This document shows, in pieces, positions 1-7,399 of a stretch of 11,072 nt of DNA. The notes under the pieces were generated by a model. The model searched no databases. It was not told the origin of the DNA and was given only the letters and a program-made list of their open reading frames with translations. The position numbers and the translations under genes are program-made. The stretch lies in contig JAEDDW010000054.1 of the NCBI GenBank assembly GCA_016293645.1, positions 1 through 11,072 on the forward strand, given 5' to 3'. This DNA is from Treponema sp. GTDB taxonomy: Bacteria; Spirochaetota; Spirochaetia; Treponematales; Treponemataceae. Positions within the stretch are counted from its first letter, which is position 1, and each line of letters begins with the position of its first letter.

Positions 1-173
1 TTAAGAATACAAAGCCTGGGGTTACAAAAGAAGGAAAGCCTGCAAAGGGAAAGATCGTAATCAGCGACGAGACAAAGGCTGCTGCCCGCGAAAGGGTAAA
101 CAAGCTCCTTGGCGCACACGTTCTTTATCCTGAACTTGATCTCGACTTCCTCAAGAAGGAATTCGTAAAGTAA
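1..173 (+). CDS. 3' end of an unidentified protein gene (partial)
   Basis: An open frame enters from the left edge (first full codon at 3) and stops at TAA 171-173. The visible 56 residues are lysine-rich and end in LDLDFLKKEFVK; the stretch GKIVISDETKAAARERVNKL looks like a strand followed by a helix. I do not recognise the family. Lysine is written almost always as AAG, as in efp at the far end of this window and unlike the envelope genes between, which suggests high expression. A strong intrinsic terminator begins about 30 bases after the stop, so this is probably the last gene of its transcript. The reading is supported by the clean frame to the edge, the codon bias and the terminator. 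The function cannot be judged from this fragment. Confidence 0.75.
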   Translation, partial: KNTKPGVTKEGKPAKGKIVISDETKAAARERVNKLLGAHVLYPELDLDFLKKEFVK

Positions 174-204
174 AATTGAGGATCTAGGATTCTTTTCATG
201 AACT

Positions 205-264
205 ACCGTTGTGGCGGGAAATGTTTCCTTGTATGGAAGCCCCGTCAGCAGCGGTATTTTTTTT
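205..264 (+). terminator. Intrinsic terminator after the partial gene
   Basis: The outer stem pairs ACCGTTG (205-211) with CAGCGGT (249-255), with one G-T pair. It continues, after a small bulge and two G-T pairs, with GGCGGG (213-218) against CCCCGTC (240-246). An inner TTCC/GGAA helix can form in the loop. Eight T residues (257-264) follow directly. This is a classic rho-independent terminator, and it separates the upstream gene from the cyclase gene. Confidence 0.85.
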
Positions 265-292
265 ATGTGAGCTTCAGAGGGCATTCATTCCG

Positions 293-323
293 TTCTTTCA
301 ATTTCAAAAAGTTGTGTTATAAT
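293..323 (+). promoter_or_regulatory. Promoter of the receptor cyclase gene (leaderless type)
   Basis: A perfect -10 hexamer TATAAT lies at 318-323. The -35 region is poor; the T-rich TTCTTTCA at 293-300 is the best I can place at normal spacing. Only seven bases (324-330) separate the -10 box from the ATG at 331, so transcription would begin at about the A of the start codon. No purine-rich ribosome binding site lies in that gap. Confidence 0.6.
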
Positions 324-330
324 CAACCTC

Positions 331-3300
331 ATGATATCCAAGAGATTTTTCACACTTTTTACCGCATTTCAGCTTTCTGTTTTCAGTTTCATATTTTCAC
401 AGAATTTTCCTACTGACTATGTGAGCCACATCTGGACCGCCGCTGACGGACTTCCAGGCAACACCATTACCGACATCATCCAGACAAGGGATGGTTATGT
501 TTACTTGGGGACTTATGATGGCCTTGTCCGTTTTGACGGAATTGATTTCAGCATCATCAACCGCAACACTGTCGATGAAATGAGCTTCAGTTCAGCAAGA
601 GTCGTATTCGAAGATTCAAAATGCAATCTCTGGGTAGGTTCAAATGACGAAGGTGTCACAAGAATCGGCGGCGGAACAATAGACAGCTACACTGTAAAAA
701 ATGGAATGCCGAACAATTCAATACGCGACATTGTCGAGGACAAGCTTGGCAACATCTGGATTGGAACAGCAGCCGGCATCGTTTACATTGATACTGAAGG
801 AAATGTCAGGACTCCGGAAGGTCTTGATAATATAGAAAGGGAACATGTTCTGGTAGTCTGCCTCTATTGTGATACAGCCGGAAGAATCTGGCTCAGCACA
901 TCGAGGCATGGTGGAATATATTTCTACAGCGAGGGGTCATTCCACCGGTATGAAGGTCTTGATTTCCTCGAAAAACAATATGGCGATTTTACAGTTTCTG
1001 CAATCGGACAGGATGATGCCGGCAATTTTATTTTTGGTATAAGCCAGAGGGGAGTGGTATTCATAAGAAATGGAGTTCAGTTCAACAACGTCCTTTCTTC
1101 TCAGATTCCCGACTGCCTTGTAAATGAAATCTATCTTGACCGTTCATCAAATCTCTGGTTCCTCTCAGATAAAGGTGTATACCTGATGAGAAACGGAAAA
1201 GTTTCCAAATATACCGCAGACATGGGACTTACGGACAACACTATAAATCATATTCTTGAGGACAGGGAAGGCAACATCTGGTTTGCCACTGACCGTGGTG
1301 GAGTCGAGAAGCTGTCTCTTGGAAAATTCAATACCTACAAGACTCCTTCCGGTGTAAACGCAATCTGCCAGGATCTTGACGGCAATGTCTGGGTTGGAAC
1401 CGACAATGGACTTTTGTGCTACAGGGACGAAGAACTTGTTGACGACCAGCTTTCAAGAATGACTAATGGAATCCGTATAAGGCATATTGCTCTTGCCCGT
1501 AACGGAGATCTGCTTGTAAGTGCTTATTCAAAGCTTGGACAGTTGAGAAAGACAAAATCCGGAATCCGTTCCTGGACAATGAAGGACGGACTCATCGGTG
1601 ACAAGATCCGAACTTGTATTGATGACAAAGACGGAAAACTTTGGATCGGTTCGACTACCGGCCTTTCCTGTGTATGTCCTGACGGTCAGATCAAGACATT
1701 CAACAGCGACCAGGGGCTTTGCAATGACTACATAATGTGTCTCTTTGTTGATTCTGAAAACAGGCTCTGGATTGGAACAGACGGCGGCGGAATTGATGTT
1801 CTCGAAAATGACAAGGTTGTACGCACCTTCAATACTCAGTCTGGTCTGAGCGGTAACGTTGTGTTTAAGATTTCCCAGGATGAAAAAGGAATTTTCTGGT
1901 TCTGTACAGGAACGGGAATCTCTAGATTCGATGGTACTTCATTCAGAAACTTCAATGCATCGGATGGCCTTGGAGTAGATACGATTTTCCAGATGATGGG
2001 AGATTATACTGAAACAATATGGATGACCAGCAATCGTGGAATTTCTGCGATATCAAAAGCTGATTTCGAAAAATACATTGCAGGTGATAAAAAAGCACTT
2101 GATCCTAAGTTCTTTACGAAGAACGACGGTCTGAAAACGGGTGGTGTTACTTCCACGTCGCTTTCCATGAGAGATACCCTCGGCAGACTTTATTTTACGC
2201 TCATTGACGGTTTTGCGATCTACGATCCTATAAAGGCCACAAGCAACAAGATACTTCCGAATATTCATATTGAACATCTTAATGTCAATGGAAAGAAGAT
2301 CAATGTGAACGACAATGACAGTGTTGTCCTTCAGCCTGGCGTTAAAAGAATCGACATTACCTATACCGGTCTCAGTTTTGTTTCTTCGGAACTGGTGCGC
2401 TTCAAGACAATGCTTGAGGGATTTGATAAGGATTATTCCGACATAACTTCAATAAGGACTGTTTCCTATACCAACCTTAAACCTGGAAACTACAGGTTTC
2501 TTGTAAAGGCTGCAAACAGTGATGGCCTTTGGAGTGATGTTCCGGCTGTCGTATCATTCAGGATAAAGCCTTACATCTATCAGGTTCCGTTGTTCTGGGT
2601 TGTGGTGGCTTTGTCTGTAATAGGCACTGTGGTTTCATTCATCAAGGCCAGGGAAAAGGCAATGATGGTAAGACAGCTTCAGCTTGAGACGATGGTCAAC
2701 ATGAAGACCGTAGACCTTCAGATTGAAAAGGACAATTCAGACAGACTCCTCAAGAATATTCTTCCGGATCCTATTGCGGAACGTCTTAAGGAAAACCAGT
2801 TTGGTGACCAGACCATAGCCGATACTTTCGATGATGTTTCCGTTCTTTTTGCAGATATTGTCGGATTCACAAAAACCACAGCCAGTCATTCCGCTGATGA
2901 AATAGTCATGGCCCTCAATGATCTTTTCTCAAGATTCGATGCACGCGCAAAGAATATGGGGGTTGAAAAAATCAAGACCATTGGAGACTGTTACATGGCG
3001 GTCTGCGGACTTCCTGAACGATGTGAGGGAAATGCACAGGTCATGGTTGATTTTGCCCGTGGAATGTATACGGATCTCTATGAATACAACAAGACTGCTA
3101 AGATTCCTTTTGAGATAAGAGTCGGAATCAACTGCGGTCCTGTTGTCGCAGGTGTCATAGGAAAGACAAAATTCATCTATGATCTCTGGGGAGATACTGT
3201 CAATGTTGCAAGCCGCATGGAATCGATCTGTACACCTGGTCACATCATGGTGACGGAAGCTGTAAGAAACAAAACCATGGCGCATGTTACATTTGATGTC

Positions 3301-3354
3301 GTCAATGAGTATGAAGTAAAGGGTAAGGGCAAGATGAAAGCCTTCACCCTTTAG
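331..3354 (+). CDS. Transmembrane receptor adenylate cyclase: beta-propeller sensor, Y_Y_Y domain, class III cyclase
   Basis: The 1007-residue protein is predicted to make cAMP from ATP in response to an extracytoplasmic signal. Residues 1-23 form a signal peptide. About 30-640 carry repeated two-component-regulator propeller units (IWIGT, WVGT, LWIGS; e.g. 142-146, 353-357, 437-441, 479-483). About 670-745 resemble a Y_Y_Y domain, and about 753-771 are a membrane segment. A linker with LLKNILPDPIAERL (806-819) leads to a class III cyclase domain (about 833-1007). Both metal-binding aspartates are present (D842 in FADIVGFT, D886 in IKTIGD). So are the adenine-selecting pair (K882, D951) and the transition-state pair (N958, R962). 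The lysine/aspartate pair indicates adenylate rather than guanylate cyclase. The sensor half resembles that of hybrid histidine kinases, with a cyclase in place of the kinase. The ATG at 331 gives a proper signal peptide but has no Shine-Dalgarno sequence. The ligand is unknown. The gene converges on the SPOR gene with nine bases between them. Confidence 0.93.
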   Translation: MISKRFFTLFTAFQLSVFSFIFSQNFPTDYVSHIWTAADGLPGNTITDIIQTRDGYVYLGTYDGLVRFDGIDFSIINRNTVDEMSFSSARVVFEDSKCNLWVGSNDEGVTRIGGGTIDSYTVKNGMPNNSIRDIVEDKLGNIWIGTAAGIVYIDTEGNVRTPEGLDNIEREHVLVVCLYCDTAGRIWLSTSRHGGIYFYSEGSFHRYEGLDFLEKQYGDFTVSAIGQDDAGNFIFGISQRGVVFIRNGVQFNNVLSSQIPDCLVNEIYLDRSSNLWFLSDKGVYLMRNGKVSKYTADMGLTDNTINHILEDREGNIWFATDRGGVEKLSLGKFNTYKTPSGVNAICQDLDGNVWVGTDNGLLCYRDEELVDDQLSRMTNGIRIRHIALARNGDLLVSAYSKLGQLRKTKSGIRSWTMKDGLIGDKIRTCIDDKDGKLWIGSTTGLSCVCPDGQIKTFNSDQGLCNDYIMCLFVDSENRLWIGTDGGGIDVLENDKVVRTFNTQSGLSGNVVFKISQDEKGIFWFCTGTGISRFDGTSFRNFNASDGLGVDTIFQMMGDYTETIWMTSNRGISAISKADFEKYIAGDKKALDPKFFTKNDGLKTGGVTSTSLSMRDTLGRLYFTLIDGFAIYDPIKATSNKILPNIHIEHLNVNGKKINVNDNDSVVLQPGVKRIDITYTGLSFVSSELVRFKTMLEGFDKDYSDITSIRTVSYTNLKPGNYRFLVKAANSDGLWSDVPAVVSFRIKPYIYQVPLFWVVVALSVIGTVVSFIKAREKAMMVRQLQLETMVNMKTVDLQIEKDNSDRLLKNILPDPIAERLKENQFGDQTIADTFDDVSVLFADIVGFTKTTASHSADEIVMALNDLFSRFDARAKNMGVEKIKTIGDCYMAVCGLPERCEGNAQVMVDFARGMYTDLYEYNKTAKIPFEIRVGINCGPVVAGVIGKTKFIYDLWGDTVNVASRMESICTPGHIMVTEAVRNKTMAHVTFDVVNEYEVKGKGKMKAFTL

Positions 3355-3363
3355 ACGGAAATT

Positions 3364-4437
3364 TCAGTTGCTGATGGTGTAGCAGTCAAAACCTGCATCC
3401 TTGAGTTTTTTGCCCATTGTCAGCGACGGATTTTCATCGACAACAACGATGTAGTATGTTGTTCCAGAGGCTCTTGTTTCGCTGTAGGCGTAGGCATCAA
3501 AATTCTTTGCTCTTGCCTTGACAATGAGTTCGTCGGCATTTGCCTTTGACTTGAAAAGTCCCAGCTGCTGTTTTTTCCCGGCTGTCTTTGTTCTCAACGG
3601 AATGGATTCCTCTTTTGCAGGAGTCGAGTTCCCTTTGAATATTGGCGCGTTTTCCGCGTTTTCTTCAGAATAAATTCTTTTAGGCGGAACAAATTCACTT
3701 CTTACGTTGCTGTCACCTGAGTTCGGTATTTCAGCTGCCACAGGTGATCCTCCGCGTGGAACAAAGTACCAGAAAGGAACACTCATGATCTGACTTGTTC
3801 CTTTTACAATTGAAGCTTCAGGACTTGCCGGATATTCTCTTTTGAGTGTCTCGCCGCATTTTTTGTCATTTGTAAGATACCACAATGTAAGAAGCACCTG
3901 TGGCCTTACAGTTTTCATGGATTGCATGGAACTGTATGCCTGCAGCATCGCTATTGAATCTCCAGTCTCATTTACCGACGATGCTTTGCAAAGCTGGCAC
4001 CAGATCGTGTAAAGATTTACGAAGGCCGCTGTTTTTTCGTTTTTTGAAGAACGGATGTTGGCAAGATAGGATTCCGCAGTTTCCCAGTCTCCTGCTGACA
4101 GACTAGAACGTGCGGCAGCTATGACGATTTCTTCCGTTGTAACCTTGGGCATGTTCGTTGCCTCTCCGCCAGGTGTTCCTGCCGCTTTTGCATACCAGGT
4201 GCTTGCATCGGTGTAAAGTCCAAGCTGTTCCTGGAGGGTAGCTGTAAAATAGAGGATTGCACGTCTGTCTGCTGCGGTCGCCGCAAATTCCGTGTTTGTC
4301 TTCAGATAGTCTATGGTATCAAGTACCGTTTCCTGTTCCAGAGCCTTCTTCTTGATTTCCATGGCGGTTTTTTTTGCCTGGGAAAAAGCAAGAACTGTGG
4401 CTGCAAGAAGTATGAGTGTCGCTGCTGTTTTTTTCAT
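3364..4437 (-). CDS. Secreted SPOR-domain protein with TPR-like helical region
   Basis: This 357-residue protein begins with a signal peptide (about 1-20, MKKTAATLILLAATVLAFSQ). About 25-205 are alanine-rich paired helices resembling tetratricopeptide repeats (e.g. AARSSLSAGDWETAESYL, 108-125). About 210-285 are a proline- and serine-rich linker. The C-terminus (about 289-356) matches the SPOR pattern: QLGLFKSKANADELIVKARA, then a YYIVVV strand and a closing GFDCYTIS. In known proteins, SPOR domains bind denuded glycan strands of septal peptidoglycan, so a periplasmic role at the wall or division site is likely here but inferred. Its start overlaps the stop of the LapA-like gene (ATGA, 4434-4437), implying translational coupling, and AGGA just upstream could serve as ribosome binding site. 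It may be involved in wall remodelling or act as a scaffold; nothing enzymatic is visible. Confidence 0.82.
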   Translation of the reverse strand: MKKTAATLILLAATVLAFSQAKKTAMEIKKKALEQETVLDTIDYLKTNTEFAATAADRRAILYFTATLQEQLGLYTDASTWYAKAAGTPGGEATNMPKVTTEEIVIAAARSSLSAGDWETAESYLANIRSSKNEKTAAFVNLYTIWCQLCKASSVNETGDSIAMLQAYSSMQSMKTVRPQVLLTLWYLTNDKKCGETLKREYPASPEASIVKGTSQIMSVPFWYFVPRGGSPVAAEIPNSGDSNVRSEFVPPKRIYSEENAENAPIFKGNSTPAKEESIPLRTKTAGKKQQLGLFKSKANADELIVKARAKNFDAYAYSETRASGTTYYIVVVDENPSLTMGKKLKDAGFDCYTISN

Positions 4438-4685
4438 TCCTGGTCTGTCCCTGATGTCAGATCTGTAGGTTCAGTTTTCTTGACATCCTTTTTCTTTCTT
4501 CCAAACAGGAAAAAAGGCATGGAGACAACAACACCGGCTATGAATGCACCAAGCAATGCGGCAAATACCGGAATGTTTTCAAAACTGTGGAAAAACCAGA
4601 TTGTACACCTGTTGGAAAGGTTGAATCCGGTGAGAACTGCAACAAGCACAACAAGGATGAGAGTTCCTATCAATTTTAATGGCAT
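4434..4685 (-). CDS. LapA-like (DUF1049) small inner-membrane protein
   Basis: This is an 83-residue protein with two hydrophobic segments (about 5-22 and 38-61). Between them lies FNLSNRCTIWFF, followed by a basic cluster RKKKDVKK and an acidic tail. This is the layout of the LapA/DUF1049 family, which in Escherichia coli works with LapB in control of lipopolysaccharide synthesis. Treponemes generally lack classical lipopolysaccharide, so that role should not be carried over without evidence. I chose the ATG at 4685 rather than the in-frame ATG at 4712. AGGAGG (4693-4698 on the opposite strand) sits seven bases upstream of 4685, whereas 4712 falls inside the predicted -10 box. It is the first gene of a two-gene operon, with its stop overlapping the SPOR gene's start. 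Confidence 0.82.
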   Translation of the reverse strand: MPLKLIGTLILVVLVAVLTGFNLSNRCTIWFFHSFENIPVFAALLGAFIAGVVVSMPFFLFGRKKKDVKKTEPTDLTSGTDQE

Positions 4686-4692
4686 AGTCTGA

Positions 4693-4698
4693 CCTCCT
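4693..4698 (-). promoter_or_regulatory. Ribosome binding site fixing the LapA-like start
   Basis: A perfect AGGAGG on the minus strand lies seven bases before the ATG at 4685-4683. It decides the start in favour of the 83-residue form over a 92-residue form from 4712. Confidence 0.85.
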
Positions 4699-4710
4699 GT
4701 AGAGAAATAC

Positions 4711-4739
4711 ATTTTAAACTACTTCTTCATCAGTGTAAA
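4711..4739 (-). promoter_or_regulatory. Promoter of the LapA-like/SPOR operon
   Basis: On the minus strand TTTACA (4739-4734) and TAAAAT (4716-4711) are separated by exactly 17 bases, each matching five of six consensus positions of a sigma-70 promoter. Transcription should start near 4704, leaving a leader of about 19 bases that contains the AGGAGG site. Confidence 0.75.
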
Positions 4740-4770
4740 TCTTTGAAACAGACAACTTTCTTTCTTTGCC

Positions 4771-4799
4771 TTGAATTTTATAGGTCCTGCGCTTAAAAT
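4771..4799 (+). promoter_or_regulatory. Promoter of the four-gene FecR operon
   Basis: TTGAAT (4771-4776) and TAAAAT (4794-4799) are separated by 17 bases. The predicted start is near 4806, giving a leader of about 37 bases with AGGAG at 4830-4834. It is divergent from the LapA-like operon promoter 32 bases away, so a regulator bound between could affect both. Confidence 0.72.
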
Positions 4800-4842
4800 T
4801 ACAGTAGATTAGGAGAGTTTCAAGACTACAGGAGTTTATGAA

Positions 4843-5304
4843 ATGAAAAGACTGTTTATGCTGTTGGCTGCATCTGCTGTTTCCATCATGTTGAACGCGC
4901 AGTCTGCGGACAAAATTTCCGACATAATTGCTTCAAGCCGCGCTACCTGCGGACAGGCATCATACATTGCTGCCACTGCCCTTGGAATTGCCGGGGAAAA
5001 TGCTACCTATGATGAGACCGTCAGGTTGTTTTCCGAGAAAGGTGTATTGAAGACTGGTTGTTCTGCATCTGATGCCATCACCATGAAACAGCTGGCATGG
5101 CTTTGTGCAAACACATGGAATGTTGATGGCAGTCTTATGCTGAAGATTTTCAAAAGCCCGCGATATGCCTTAAGACAGATGAAAGCGGATTCCGTCATAG
5201 ATGTTTCCGCGGACCCAGATGATGTTCCTGATGGTCACAGACTCCTTGCCGTAATAACGGACTGTGTTGCAAAATATGAAATCAGATCATGGGAGAGAAA
5301 ATAA
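4843..5304 (+). CDS. Small secreted protein of unknown function
   Basis: This 153-residue protein has a clear signal peptide (MKRLFMLLAASAVSIMLNAQ, 1-20). The mature part is mainly helical. A segment YDETVRLFSEKGVLKTG, then ITMKQLAWLCAN (about 56-90), is faintly like the strand-less half of an S-layer homology unit, in which a helix precedes a short loop and a second helix. I would not assign the family on that. Three cysteines lie in the mature part before residue 90 (near CGQ, GCS, LCAN) and one near the end. Start: AGGAG (4830-4834) is eight bases before the ATG, while the nearer ATG at 4838 reads only two codons. It is the first gene of the operon, and its stop codon touches the start of the next gene (TAAATG), so the two are probably translated together. 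The products are all predicted to be exported except the last. Confidence 0.75.
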   Translation: MKRLFMLLAASAVSIMLNAQSADKISDIIASSRATCGQASYIAATALGIAGENATYDETVRLFSEKGVLKTGCSASDAITMKQLAWLCANTWNVDGSLMLKIFKSPRYALRQMKADSVIDVSADPDDVPDGHRLLAVITDCVAKYEIRSWERK

Positions 5305-6486
5305 ATGAAAAGGCTTCCTATTATTCTTGCATCATTGTTTTCCCTTTCGTCTCTGTTTGCATATGATTTTTCAGCAGTTGTTTCAGACGGAACTACATTG
5401 AAATTCTACAACGGTGAATTCAAGGATCCGGAACTCAAGCAGACTGAAACTTTTACCGGTGCCTTTACTACACCTGTCGGTGGCAGCGGACTGTCTTTTT
5501 TCTCTGTTGAAGGTTCCGTGCAGCATAAACTGGAGAAAACCACCGGTGACAACAGTTCCAGTAAAAACTCTGTAATCGCCGATTGCACTCTTTTCAAATT
5601 TTCAACGGTGAAAAAGCTTGAGGGTGGAAAGAATCTTCAGGTTTCCGCAGGCCGATTTTATTATTCGGATGTCACCGGCATCGTTTTCTCCCAGCCAAAT
5701 GACGGATTGTATTTCAAGTATGGTGGAAAAAAACTTGAGGCTTCTGTGTATGGTGGCTATACAGGACTTCAGAACGTAAAAAATGTTTCTATCCTTACAT
5801 CGAAAGGTGCTGTGTGGGCTCCTAAAGATGAAAAGGATGTCTATGATTTTTCGTCTCCTTATGCCGTCGGATCCCTTTTTGTTTCAGCTCCATATTTCTT
5901 CAAGAATCAGACCATATCCTTTGAATGTATGGGCATGTTCAATGTCGCAGGTCCTGCAGATCTTAAGGACGATGACAACCGCCTTTATGGAACGATCTGT
6001 CTTGCAGGTCCTATGTCATCATTTGTGTTCTATTCAATTTCTGGAACCATGCAGACGGAAGATTTTTCCGACTTTGGAATTCTTGGAAAGTTCTCCTTGA
6101 ATTATTTTGTCCCTGTCAAAAATACGACAGTCGGTTTGAACGGACTTTACGCATCTTCTTCAAATGGAAAAATCAAGGCATTCACCGGTTTTTCAAAATC
6201 TGTCGTGTGCCTTTCGAGAAACGAGGATTTGTGTTCCGAAATCATGAAGTTTGGTGCGAGCGCTTCTTTCCTTCCTGTGCCTAAGATTTTTGTGGCCGCA
6301 GGATTTGATACCGTGTACAAGCTTTCGGGTTCATCGACGGAATTCTACGGGTTCCAGGCTGGAATTTCCGGAACCTATAGGATTTTTTCAGATTTGAAAA
6401 TGTCTCTTTCCCTGTCCAATTTCACAGGAAAATACAAAGAAGCAAGCAGGACTGATGTTTCCTTTGGTCTTGCTCTTGCCTTATAA
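5305..6486 (+). CDS. Secreted beta-rich protein, probable outer-membrane beta-barrel
   Basis: The 393-residue protein starts with a signal peptide (MKRLPIILASLFSLSSLFA, 1-19). The rest consists of short alternating hydrophobic/polar stretches ending in aromatic residues and separated by Gly/Asp/Asn/Ser turns. Examples are GLYFKYGGKKLEASVYGGYT, SSFVFYSISGTMQ, and the final pair LKMSLSLSNF and TDVSFGLALAL. This is the look of a transmembrane beta-barrel, with the C-terminal strand running to the last residue. That residue is leucine, not the phenylalanine preferred by many porins. GGGAGAG (5291-5297) precedes the ATG by seven bases, and the start follows the upstream stop with no gap. It is followed 18 bases later by the FecR gene. 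I recognise no specific family; a porin or a channel partner for the FecR protein is conceivable, and a non-barrel beta protein cannot be excluded. Confidence 0.7.
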   Translation: MKRLPIILASLFSLSSLFAYDFSAVVSDGTTLKFYNGEFKDPELKQTETFTGAFTTPVGGSGLSFFSVEGSVQHKLEKTTGDNSSSKNSVIADCTLFKFSTVKKLEGGKNLQVSAGRFYYSDVTGIVFSQPNDGLYFKYGGKKLEASVYGGYTGLQNVKNVSILTSKGAVWAPKDEKDVYDFSSPYAVGSLFVSAPYFFKNQTISFECMGMFNVAGPADLKDDDNRLYGTICLAGPMSSFVFYSISGTMQTEDFSDFGILGKFSLNYFVPVKNTTVGLNGLYASSSNGKIKAFTGFSKSVVCLSRNEDLCSEIMKFGASASFLPVPKIFVAAGFDTVYKLSGSSTEFYGFQAGISGTYRIFSDLKMSLSLSNFTGKYKEASRTDVSFGLALAL

Positions 6487-6504
6487 ACGGGAGGTTGAGT
6501 TCAT

Positions 6505-7395
6505 ATGATTAGAAAGATTATTTCGATTTTTATTGTTTCATTGTCGATGATTCCGATGTTTTCACTTGAAGCAAAAGTTGTTTCCGTAAAAGGAAAAGTT
6601 GAGATTCAGGAAGCCGGAATGTGGGTTCCTGTTGAGAAAGGTGACATCATCGAAAAAGGAACCGTCATTTCTACAGGCTTCAATTCTGAACTTGTTGTCG
6701 ACGTTAAAAATTCTACCTTTACTCTTGGCCCGCTTACACGCGTCACCATTGAAAATCTTGTGACAAAGGGAAACAAAGATACGACACAGATCTACATCGA
6801 TTCAGGATCGATTGCCGCCAATGTTTCAAATAAAGGCGGAAGACGCACGGGATTCAAGGTACGTTCACCGGTTGCAACCGCTTCTGTCCGTGGTACTGCC
6901 TTCATTGTTTCATCTTCCGGAAAACTTACTGTCACAGAAGGTCTTGTCGCCTTTGGTCCTGCAGAAAGTTCTTCAAGTGAAGTAGATACGGAATCTGCCG
7001 ATGAGGATGTTGTTTCAGATGAAGCAGTAGCCGATTCCGGGGACGATTCACAGTCAGGAGAACAGCATGCAGACGCATTTGCTTCTACAGAAGATGTCGG
7101 TGGCGAAGGAGTTCCTGTTGCGGCAGGACAGACGAGCACAGCAAGTGTTTCTGGATTCATGCCTTCAAGTCCACGTACAGAAATGGCAAAGGCTTCTGTT
7201 GGTGGAGTGGACAGCACTGTGACCGTATCTGCCTTGAATGCTGTAGGATCTGGAAGCGATGCATCTTTAATTTCTTCTGAAGTTACATCTAAGGCTACTG
7301 CGGTCACATCTCCGGTTGTTTCAGACCTTGGTGACATTTCCGTTGCTGTAAAGTCAACAGGAAGTCTTTCCGTAACTGCAAAATTCGAGAACTAG
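6505..7395 (+). CDS. Secreted FecR-domain protein with acidic, serine-rich C-terminal tail
   Basis: The 296-residue protein has a signal peptide (about 1-20). A FecR domain (about 24-152) contains the expected pattern: VKGKVEIQ, GDIIEKGTVISTG (46-58), LGPLTRVTIENL, IDSGSIAANV and SPVATASVRGTAFIV (121-135). The rest (about 153-296) is low complexity, first very acidic (SSSSEVDTESADEDVVSDEA), then Ser/Thr/Val/Ala-rich, and probably extended. Classical FecR is an inner-membrane anti-sigma regulator with a cytoplasmic N-terminus. This protein has a cleavable signal and no such domain, and no sigma factor gene lies nearby. It is therefore more likely a periplasmic or surface protein that uses the FecR fold as a binding module. 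CGGGAGG (6488-6494) lies ten bases before the ATG. A long open frame on the opposite strand within the low-complexity part is a shadow. Confidence 0.85.
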   Translation: MIRKIISIFIVSLSMIPMFSLEAKVVSVKGKVEIQEAGMWVPVEKGDIIEKGTVISTGFNSELVVDVKNSTFTLGPLTRVTIENLVTKGNKDTTQIYIDSGSIAANVSNKGGRRTGFKVRSPVATASVRGTAFIVSSSGKLTVTEGLVAFGPAESSSSEVDTESADEDVVSDEAVADSGDDSQSGEQHADAFASTEDVGGEGVPVAAGQTSTASVSGFMPSSPRTEMAKASVGGVDSTVTVSALNAVGSGSDASLISSEVTSKATAVTSPVVSDLGDISVAVKSTGSLSVTAKFEN

Positions 7396-7399
7396 ACCG

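Noticed and set aside
198..416. Plus-strand open frame of 72 codons before and into the cyclase gene
   Set aside because: It runs through the terminator at 205-264 and the cyclase promoter, has no ribosome binding site and overlaps the signal peptide of the real gene.
4434..4712. Upstream start at 4712 giving a 92-residue LapA-like protein
   Set aside because: The ATG at 4712 lies in the predicted -10 box and has no ribosome binding site. 4685 has a perfect AGGAGG.
6792..7337. Long minus-strand open frame of 181 codons opposite the FecR gene
   Set aside because: It mirrors the low-complexity Ser/Glu/Ala-rich tail in which stops are avoided on the other strand. The FecR frame has a clear domain, signal peptide and ribosome binding site.
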